From contig NZ_AP023360.1 in assembly GCF_018326265.1 (NCBI RefSeq), positions 7,065,001 to 7,129,000 on the forward strand: a stretch of DNA of 64,000 bases, in the 5' to 3' direction. This DNA comes from Catellatospora sp. IY07-71. Its GTDB lineage: Bacteria > Actinomycetota > Actinomycetes > Mycobacteriales > Micromonosporaceae. The position numbers were made by a program, and so were the translations under genes. The stretch's first letter is position 1, and each line of letters begins with the position of its first letter. The notes below the pieces were generated by a model. The model had not been told where the DNA came from. It did no database searches and saw nothing but the letters and a program-made list of their open reading frames with translations. Shown here in pieces: positions 37,548 to 44,000 of the stretch.

Positions 37548-38294
37548 TCAGGCGATCAGCAGCCGAAGGCCCAGCTCTGCCGCGTCCAGACCGGCCAGTT
37601 CACGGTTGCGCTCCGCCCACCGGCCGGACGCGAGGTCGGCACGTAGTCCCTGCACCGCCCGCCGTTCTGCCGCCGGCCCGACCCGCGCCCAGACCGACAC
37701 CCCGCGGCGGACGTTCTCGTCCAGGTATGCCTCCGGCCTGCGCCAGTAGGCCTCGAAGAAGCCGTCCGCGCAGTCCCACGGGATCGGCACCGGCTCGACG
37801 CGGGCTCCGATCGCACCGGCCAGCTCGTCCAGCACAGGCCGGCCGGCGACGAGGGCCCCGGCTTCCGGGAGGTAGTCACGGGTGAGCCAGAAGCGGTGCA
37901 GCCAGCCGGCGTCGCTGGTGTCGTGGGTGAACACCACGACGCGGCGGGCGACGCGGCGCATCTCACGCAGGCCCGCGATCGGGTCCCGCCAGTGATGGAG
38001 GGTGGCGAAGGCCATCGCCGCGTCGAAGGTCTGATCGGCGAACGGCAGGCTCTCCGCGACGGCCGCCACGCACGGCGCGGCGCCCTCCGGACGTTGCGCG
38101 CGCATGAGCGCCGACGGCTCCACGGCGGTGACGTCGCGGTCGGCGGGCTCGTAGGAGCCGGTGCCGGCCCCGACGTTCAGCACCGTCCGCGCGTCGCCGA
38201 GCGCGGCCCACACCTGCGCGGCGATCCGCGGCTCGGTGCGCCGCGTCGTGGGGTAACCGGCCCCGATGGTGTCGTACAGCTGTCCGCCGGACAT
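37548..38294 (-). CDS. class I SAM-dependent methyltransferase
   Basis: This 248-residue protein has a Rossmann-type SAM-binding domain: motif I VLNVGAGTGSYEP, motif II VTAVEPS, then SLPFADQTFDAAMAFATLHHWRDP. This is the UbiE/Methyltransf_11 type. The substrate is unknown. It starts at ATG 38294 and runs as a single gene between unrelated neighbours. Confidence 0.83.
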   Translation of the reverse strand: MSGGQLYDTIGAGYPTTRRTEPRIAAQVWAALGDARTVLNVGAGTGSYEPADRDVTAVEPSALMRAQRPEGAAPCVAAVAESLPFADQTFDAAMAFATLHHWRDPIAGLREMRRVARRVVVFTHDTSDAGWLHRFWLTRDYLPEAGALVAGRPVLDELAGAIGARVEPVPIPWDCADGFFEAYWRRPEAYLDENVRRGVSVWARVGPAAERRAVQGLRADLASGRWAERNRELAGLDAAELGLRLLIA

Positions 38295-38396
38295 GTCCCC
38301 GCCTCACCGGCCGCCGCCGCCCCACGCCCCGTGCGGGGAGCGATGACGCCGCCTGGAGCGTAGATCAGATGTCCGCCCCGCGGCCACATCGGCCGG

Positions 38397-38684
38397 TCAT
38401 CGTGGACAGTCAGGCGCCATGCAGTCGTAACGGCGGCCGTGGATCCGCAGATCGTTCGCGCTGATCCGCACCACGCTCAAGCGCGGGCGCATGGGGCCGG
38501 TCCGCCAGTACCGGAAGTCGGCGACGGCGGCGCGCACGGCGTCCGCCTCGGTCAGCCGCGGCAGGACGAACTCGTGGGTCGCCGGATGCGACCAGTCGCG
38601 GCGCACCACGTACAGCACCTGGCTGTCGCGCACCAGCTGCGACAGCTCGCCCTGCCGGATCCTGTCTGCCTGGAGGCGTTGCAC
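38397..38684 (-). CDS. hypothetical protein downstream of an SOS box
   Basis: This 95-residue protein (VQRLQADRIRQGELSQLV...) has a central LYVVRRDWSHPATHEFVLPRL segment and two cysteines at the end (CMAPDC). I recognise no family. GTG 38684 is the best start, but its ribosome-binding site is weak (GAAGG about 13 bases upstream). A LexA-type site lies about 56 bases upstream, so it may be induced by DNA damage. Confidence 0.55.
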   Translation of the reverse strand: MQRLQADRIRQGELSQLVRDSQVLYVVRRDWSHPATHEFVLPRLTEADAVRAAVADFRYWRTGPMRPRLSVVRISANDLRIHGRRYDCMAPDCPR

Positions 38685-38739
38685 GCGCCGACCGCCCTTC
38701 GAAGACCGGGCTGCCGGACACCGGCAGCCCACCGATTTT

Positions 38740-38753
38740 CGAACACATGTTCT
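38740..38753. promoter_or_regulatory. LexA/SOS box
   Basis: CGAACACATGTTCT fits the Gram-positive/actinobacterial LexA consensus CGAAC-RNRY-GTTC. It lies 56-69 bases upstream of the leftward gene at 38684. A leftward TAACAT-like -10 sits just upstream, which would place the box at the transcription start. It is about 195 bases from the rightward DUF664 gene, a less likely target. Confidence 0.65.
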
Positions 38754-38947
38754 AATACCGATGTTAGCAGTGAACGCCGATTCCTGAAGCGAACGTCCGG
38801 GAGCGATCTCCATCCCCGCCTACGCCGGCGCTGGTCGCAGCCGCCCGGCAGTGGCCCGACCCCGGCAGCCGCACCGCGATGGCCTAGGCGGTGTCCCCCG
38901 GCGGCCGGGCACGGTTGCCGGGCTCCGTCGCGGGGTAGGCGACGCCC

Positions 38948-39517
38948 ATGACGAGTGTCGAGGTGGAGGGCTATCCGGAGCCGCCGGCCGTGGCCGGTGA
39001 GGCGGAGACCTTGCTGGGTTCGCTGGAGCGGCAGCGGGCCACGTTCGGGTGGAAGTGCGCAGACCTGGACGACACCGCGCTGCGGGCGAGCGTCGGAGCC
39101 TCGGCGATGACCCTGGGCGGGCTGCTGAAGCACCTGGCCTACATGGAGGACGTCAACTTCACCGGTGACCTGGCCGGAGCGCCGCTGCCGTCGCCGTGGG
39201 CCGAGGCGGAGCTGACCGCCGAGCCGGGCTGGGAGTGGCGCTCCGCCGCCGACGACACCGCCGACGACCTCTACGAGCTGTGGGAGCAGGCCGTCGACCG
39301 GTCACGGCAGGTGGTCGCGGCCGTGCTGTCGCAGACCGACGTGGACACCGTGTACACCGCGCCGGACGGCGCGCTGCTCACCATGCGGCGGCTGCTGGTC
39401 GACATGATCGAGGAGTACGCCCGGCACACCGGCCACGCCGACCTCATCCGCGAGACGATCGACGGACGCGTGGGCGAGGACCCGCCCGGAGCCGCGTACG
39501 AGTACCGGCTCCCGTAG
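38948..39517 (+). CDS. DinB/DUF664 family protein
   Basis: This 189-residue four-helix-bundle protein has the DUF664 signatures SAMTLGGLLKHLAYMED and DMIEEYARHTGHADLIRETIDG, whose His residues form the metal site. The family includes thiol transferases of the mycothiol type and unassigned enzymes. ATG 38948 begins shortly after an untranslated region containing the SOS box. Its stop is 5 bases from the convergent lipoprotein gene. Confidence 0.82.
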   Translation: MTSVEVEGYPEPPAVAGEAETLLGSLERQRATFGWKCADLDDTALRASVGASAMTLGGLLKHLAYMEDVNFTGDLAGAPLPSPWAEAELTAEPGWEWRSAADDTADDLYELWEQAVDRSRQVVAAVLSQTDVDTVYTAPDGALLTMRRLLVDMIEEYARHTGHADLIRETIDGRVGEDPPGAAYEYRLP

Positions 39518-39522
39518 GACCG

Positions 39523-40137
39523 TCACAGCGGCACGAAGCCCAGCGACTCCGCGACCTCGATCGGGATCCGCGTGCCGTACCGCTTCGGCAGCTCGATCCG
39601 GGCCTGCTCGACCTGCTCGACGCCGACCGTCACGCCGGATCCGTCGTAGCGCGGGCTGGTCTCGTGCACGGTGATGCCCCGCTCGCGCCAGTACGCCGTG
39701 TCGTCGCTGATCCGCCTGACCAGCGCGAGCAGGGCGGCGTGGCTGTGGTCGGCGTCGCGCAGGTAGAGACACTGCCCGCCGGAGACCGACTCCGCGTAGG
39801 CGTCGAACTCGGCCGAGGGCACCCGGTACACGATGGCGTGGCCCTCCTCCGACACGACCCAGACACCGGCGAACACGTCGGCGAAGCGGTCCTCCGCCGC
39901 GCGCCGGATCTCGGCCAGTGCCTGATCGAGGGCGCCGATGCTGCCGTACATCGTGGCCCCGGCCGTCTCGATCGGGCTCGGCGCGGGCGCGGGCGACGAG
40001 CAGCCCGCGGTGGCGTGCCCGCCGGTGCCGGACGGGTCGCCCTCCCGCTGACCGGCGCAGCCGGACAGCGCGGTGGCCAGTGCCAGCGAAACGGCGAGCG
40101 CCGGCGTCCCATGGCAGATGGCGCGAGGAGTCCTCAT
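39523..40137 (-). CDS. lipoprotein of unknown function
   Basis: This 204-residue exported lipoprotein has a lipobox around LSGC (Cys27). A Ser/Pro-rich linker and then a mixed alpha/beta domain (GALDQALAEIRRAAEDRFADVFAGVWVV region) follow. No family is recognised. ATG 40137 has AGGACT upstream. The 55-base gap to the iron-transporter ATPase gene leaves room for co-transcription, since both run leftwards. Confidence 0.65.
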   Translation of the reverse strand: MRTPRAICHGTPALAVSLALATALSGCAGQREGDPSGTGGHATAGCSSPAPAPSPIETAGATMYGSIGALDQALAEIRRAAEDRFADVFAGVWVVSEEGHAIVYRVPSAEFDAYAESVSGGQCLYLRDADHSHAALLALVRRISDDTAYWRERGITVHETSPRYDGSGVTVGVEQVEQARIELPKRYGTRIPIEVAESLGFVPL

Positions 40138-40192
40138 AGTCCTGCAGACGCACCGCCCGGGGCAGAGGTTGCCGCGCCCGCGGATGCGGCGG

Positions 40193-41233
40193 TCACGCGG
40201 CGCCGGCGGGCAGCGCGTGCGCCCGTCCGCTGACGGCGAGCGCGACGCGGGTCCCCGGGACGAACTCCCGCGGCTCGTCGAGCAGCCGCGCGGTGACCGG
40301 CGTCCCGTCGTCGAGGGTCAGGTCCAGCACCGCGTCGTGGCCGTGGAACAGATGCCGGCGCACGGTGGCCGGCACCGCGGCGGCCGGGTCGCCGGGCGGC
40401 AGCACCCGGATCTGCTCGGGCCGCACCAGCACGGTCGCGCTGCCGGTGCACGGCTGGTGCAGGTCGAGCGCGCCGAGCGGGGTACGCGCGCCGCCGCCCT
40501 CGGCCGTCGCCGTGAGCAGCACGGCGTCGCCGACGAACGCGGCGACCCACGCGTCGGCGGGCGTGCGGTACACCTGCAGCGGGGTGCCCTGCTGGCGGAC
40601 CCGGCCCCGGTGCATGACCACGACCTGGTCGGCCATGGACAGCGCCTCGCCCTGGTCGTGGGTGACCAGGACGGCGGTGGCCCCGTCGGCCCGCAGGGCG
40701 CCGCGTACGACGGCGCGCACCTCGGCGCGCAGCCCGGCGTCCAGCGCGCTGAACGGCTCGTCCAGCAGGACCAGGCGGGGACGGGGCGCGAGCGCCCTGG
40801 CGACGGCGACGCGCTGCTGCTGCCCGCCGGACAGCTGGTGGGGCAGCCGGCTGCCGTATCCGGCCAGCCCGACCAGCTCCAGGACCTCGTCGATGCGGCC
40901 GGCGCGGCGGGTGGCGGCGTCGAGACCGTAGCCGACGTTGCCGGCGACGTCCAGGTGCGGGAACAGCGCGCCGTCCTGCGGCACGACGGCCACGCCGCGC
41001 CGGTGGACGGGGACGTGCGCACGGGGTCCGGACACGGGCCGGTCGCCGAGGGCGATCTCACCGGCGTCGAGGCGCTCGAAGCCGGCGACGCAGCGCAGCA
41101 GGGTGGTCTTGCCGCAGCCGGAGGGGCCGAGCACTGCCGTGAGCGTCCCGGCGGGCACGGCCAGATCGGCGCCGTCGAGGGCCTTCACCTGCCCGAATGC
41201 CTTGTGTGCGGCGCGGACGACGAGTGCGTTCAC
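40193..41233 (-). CDS. ABC transporter ATP-binding protein (ferric-iron/FbpC type)
   Basis: This 346-residue ATPase powers the importer encoded upstream. It has Walker A GPSGCGKTT, Q-loop VPQD, signature LSGGQQQR, Walker B LVLLDEPFSALD, switch VTHD, and a C-terminal TOBE-like domain (VLVRPEQIRVLPPGD). GTG 41233 overlaps the permease stop as GTGA and has GGAGG upstream, so translation is coupled. The gene order (binding protein, permease, ATPase) is that of Fbp/Afu ferric-ion systems. Confidence 0.9.
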   Translation of the reverse strand: MNALVVRAAHKAFGQVKALDGADLAVPAGTLTAVLGPSGCGKTTLLRCVAGFERLDAGEIALGDRPVSGPRAHVPVHRRGVAVVPQDGALFPHLDVAGNVGYGLDAATRRAGRIDEVLELVGLAGYGSRLPHQLSGGQQQRVAVARALAPRPRLVLLDEPFSALDAGLRAEVRAVVRGALRADGATAVLVTHDQGEALSMADQVVVMHRGRVRQQGTPLQVYRTPADAWVAAFVGDAVLLTATAEGGGARTPLGALDLHQPCTGSATVLVRPEQIRVLPPGDPAAAVPATVRRHLFHGHDAVLDLTLDDGTPVTARLLDEPREFVPGTRVALAVSGRAHALPAGAA

Positions 41234-42717
41234 GATCTGCCTCCGGGGGTCAGGGCGCGGCGGGCGAGCACCAGCACCGGTGCCGCCGACAGGAGGACCA
41301 GCAGCGCCGCGTACGGAGAGGCGGCGGCGTAGGCGGCCACGGAGGTGTGCGTCCACAGCTCGGTGGCCAGGGTGTCCATGCCGGTGGGCCGCAGCAGCAG
41401 GGTGGCCGGCAGCTCTTTCATACAGGTGAGGAACACCAGTGCGCCGCCCGCGCCGATGCCGGGCAGGGTCAGCGGCAGGGTCACGGTGCGCAGCACCGCC
41501 CAGGGTCCGCGGCCGAGCGAGCGGGCGGCCTCTTCGAGGCCGGGCGGGGACTGGGCGGCGGCCGAGGCGACCGCGCCGACGGCCAGCGGCAGGAACAGGG
41601 TGGCGTACGCCAGCGCGAGCAGCCAGTGCGTCTGGTAGAGCGGGTAGGCGACGTTGATGCCGAAGAACACCAGCGACAACCCGACGACGAGTCCCGGCAG
41701 CGCGTGGGTGAGGTAGGTGAGCCGGTCGAGCACCGCCGCCGGCGGGCCGGGCGCGCGGGCGGTCAGCAGCCCGATCGGCAGGGCCAGCAGCATGGTCAGC
41801 GCGGCGCCGAGCGCGGACACGCCCATCGAGTTGCCGGCCGCGGTGGCGATCTCGGCGAGCGATCCCGGCCGGGACACGCCCTCGGCCGTCCAGTGCACGA
41901 GCGCGGCGGTGGGCACGGCGAAGCTGCCCGCGGCGACGGCGGCCACGGTCAGCAGGGCCGCTGCGCGCCACGGTCCGAGGCGCAGGATGTGCGGCGGGCG
42001 GCGCGCTCCGGCGCCGACCTTGGCGTATCGGGTGTCGTGGCGGCGCACGGCCAGCTCGGCGCCGAGGATGACGAGGGTGACCGCGACCAGGGCGGTGGCC
42101 TGGACCAGCGCCCCGGTGCGGTCGAACCCGAGGTCGAACGAGGTGAAAACGGCGCGGGTGAAGGTGTTGACGCGCAGCAGCGCGACGGCGCCGAAGTCGG
42201 ACAGCACGTAGAGGGCGACGAGCAGGCCGCCGGCGATGACGGCGGGGCGGATCTGGCGCAGGGTGACGCCGGTGAAGGTGCCCCAGGCGCCGCGGCCCAG
42301 CGACTGCGACACCTCCTCGGTGGCGGGGTCGACGCTGCTCAGCGCCGCGGCCGTCGGCAGGTAGACGTAGGGGTAGGAGCAGAAGGTCAGCACCAGTGCG
42401 GCGGGCCAGAAGCCGTGGAAGCCGTCGACGACGGACACCCAGCCGAACGCGGCGACGTAGGTCGGCATGGCCAGCGGCAGTGCCGCGACGACGCCGAACG
42501 TGCGCCGCAAGGGCAGGTCGGTGCGGGTGACCAGGTATGCGGTGCCGACGCCGAGCAGCAGGCAGCCGGCGGTGACGACCGCGGCCAGCGCCAGGCTGAC
42601 GGCGGCCAGGTCGAGCGTGGTGCGGGTGAGCAGCTCGGCGCGGATGCGCGCGCCGCCCGCCTCGGTGGTGCGCACGCCCAGGTAGACCAGCGGGATCAGG
42701 GCGACGGCGACGGCCAC
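41230..42717 (-). CDS. ABC transporter permease (FbpB-type double permease)
   Basis: This protein of about 495 residues has two fused permease halves and about 12 membrane helices, each half with an EAA loop (EEVSQSLGRGAWGTFTGVTL and EEAARSLGRGPWAVLRTVTL). This is the FbpB/iron-III arrangement. The first ATG/GTG/TTG in frame is GTG 42717, but it lies inside the first membrane helix. The frame continues upstream without a stop to a CTG at 42834 that overlaps the previous stop (CTGA). That start would give 534 residues and restore a basic cytoplasmic tail, so the true start is probably upstream of 42717. Confidence 0.88.
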   Translation of the reverse strand: MAVAVALIPLVYLGVRTTEAGGARIRAELLTRTTLDLAAVSLALAAVVTAGCLLLGVGTAYLVTRTDLPLRRTFGVVAALPLAMPTYVAAFGWVSVVDGFHGFWPAALVLTFCSYPYVYLPTAAALSSVDPATEEVSQSLGRGAWGTFTGVTLRQIRPAVIAGGLLVALYVLSDFGAVALLRVNTFTRAVFTSFDLGFDRTGALVQATALVAVTLVILGAELAVRRHDTRYAKVGAGARRPPHILRLGPWRAAALLTVAAVAAGSFAVPTAALVHWTAEGVSRPGSLAEIATAAGNSMGVSALGAALTMLLALPIGLLTARAPGPPAAVLDRLTYLTHALPGLVVGLSLVFFGINVAYPLYQTHWLLALAYATLFLPLAVGAVASAAAQSPPGLEEAARSLGRGPWAVLRTVTLPLTLPGIGAGGALVFLTCMKELPATLLLRPTGMDTLATELWTHTSVAAYAAASPYAALLVLLSAAPVLVLARRALTPGGRS

Positions 42718-42830
42718 CAGGCTGCCGGTGAGCAGCGCCGGGCGCGGGGCGAACCGCCGCAGCCGGTGGCGGACGCGGTACGGGGCGGGCGCGCCGGTGC
42801 GCGCCCGCCGTCCGGTTGCGGTGGGGGTGT

Positions 42831-43916
42831 TCAGGAGGTCAGCCCCGAGCTCTTGATCATCTCGACGGAGGCGGCGAGGGTGTCGAGGTCGTTGAGGTTG
42901 ATCGGCGGGATCTTCAGATCGGCCAGCACGGGCAGGCCGGGAGCGGCGGGCACGCCCGGGATCAGCGGGTACTCGAACGTCTTGGTCGCGAAGTAGGTCT
43001 GGCCGTCGGCGCCAAGCAGGTAGTCCATGAACTGCCTGGCCTTGTCGTTGCCGGTGGCCTTCTTCAGCAGGCCGAGGCCGGAGACGTTGAGCAGGCCGCC
43101 GGTGTCGCCGTCGCCGAAGTAGTGCAGCTTGACCTTGAGCTGGTCGGGGCTGAGGCCGAGCTCGGCCGCCTTCTCGAACAGGTAGTAGTGGTTGACCAGG
43201 CCCGCCGCGAGCTTGCCGTCGTTGATCTCACCGACGATGACGATGTTGTTGTCGCGGATCTGCGGCTCGTTGGCCTTGATCGCGTTGAGGAACTCCCTGG
43301 CCTTGGCGTCGCCGTGCTGCACGCGCATGGCGGTGACGAACGTCTGGAACGAGGCGTTGGTCGGCGCGACGCCCAGCCGGCCCTTCCACTGCGGCCCGGT
43401 CACGTCCAGCACCGACTTGGGCAGCTCCGCGGGCTTGACCTGGTCGGCGTTGTACGCGAAGACCCGCAGCCGCCCGGTCACTCCGACCCACTGGCCGCCG
43501 GTGTGCTGGTAGGGGGCGGGGACCTTGGCGAGCAGCTCGGCCGGGAGCTGGGCGAGCAGCCCGGCCTTGGCGACGGCGCCGAGAGCCCCGGCGTCCTGGG
43601 AGAGGAACACGTCGGCGGGCGACTTGTCACCCTCCTCCTGCAGCTGCGCGGCCATCTGCGCGGTGGTGCCGTAGCGCACGTCGACGGTGATGCCGGTCTT
43701 CTTGGTGAACTCGTCGATCAGCGGCTGGACCAGCTTCTGGGTACGTCCGCTGTAGACGGTGACGTCCTTGGGCTCGCTGCCCGAGCAGGCGGTGAGGCCC
43801 GCGGCGAGGAGCACGGCCGCGGCGAGGAAGGCGGCCGTGGCCGTGCGGGGTGCGGTCTTGCGTGGCGCACCGTTGCCGATCGTCGAGGCGGTGCTGCGCC
43901 GGAGGTTGGTACGCAC
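42831..43916 (-). CDS. iron ABC transporter substrate-binding lipoprotein (FbpA-like)
   Basis: This 361-residue solute-binding protein has a lipobox (GLTAC, Cys44). The FbpA-like domain opens VTVYSGRTQKLVQPLIDEF and contains VNHYYLFE, where paired tyrosines act as Fe(III) ligands in the family. A shared control region with two iron boxes supports ferric iron as the substrate. GTG 43916 is the start. The leftward operon continues with permease and ATPase. Confidence 0.87.
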   Translation of the reverse strand: MRTNLRRSTASTIGNGAPRKTAPRTATAAFLAAAVLLAAGLTACSGSEPKDVTVYSGRTQKLVQPLIDEFTKKTGITVDVRYGTTAQMAAQLQEEGDKSPADVFLSQDAGALGAVAKAGLLAQLPAELLAKVPAPYQHTGGQWVGVTGRLRVFAYNADQVKPAELPKSVLDVTGPQWKGRLGVAPTNASFQTFVTAMRVQHGDAKAREFLNAIKANEPQIRDNNIVIVGEINDGKLAAGLVNHYYLFEKAAELGLSPDQLKVKLHYFGDGDTGGLLNVSGLGLLKKATGNDKARQFMDYLLGADGQTYFATKTFEYPLIPGVPAAPGLPVLADLKIPPINLNDLDTLAASVEMIKSSGLTS

Positions 43917-43952
43917 GCCGTCTCCTCTCCCAGGTTTGACAGGCTGTAGAAG

Positions 43953-43971
43953 TTAGGAAATCCTAACCTAG
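43953..43971. promoter_or_regulatory. iron box (IdeR/DmdR-type), site 1
   Basis: TTAGGAAATCCTAACCTAG matches about 14 of 19 positions of the IdeR/DmdR consensus TTAGGTTAGGCTAACCTAA. It lies 37 bases upstream of the FbpA-like start and 30 bases upstream of the divergent fusion gene, so iron-loaded repressor would probably block both. Confidence 0.7.
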
Positions 43972-43972
43972 A

Positions 43973-43991
43973 TTCGGTAAGCCTGCCCTAA
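43973..43991. promoter_or_regulatory. iron box (IdeR/DmdR-type), site 2
   Basis: TTCGGTAAGCCTGCCCTAA matches about 14 of 19 consensus positions. Its centre is 20 bases from that of site 1, so two repressor dimers could bind side by side immediately before the ligase-acyltransferase gene (ATG 44001). Confidence 0.5.
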
Positions 43992-44000
43992 GGCCCCCTC

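Noticed and set aside
38740-38753. SOS box as operator of the rightward DUF664 gene
   Set aside because: The distance of about 195 bases is long, and the box overlaps a plausible leftward promoter.
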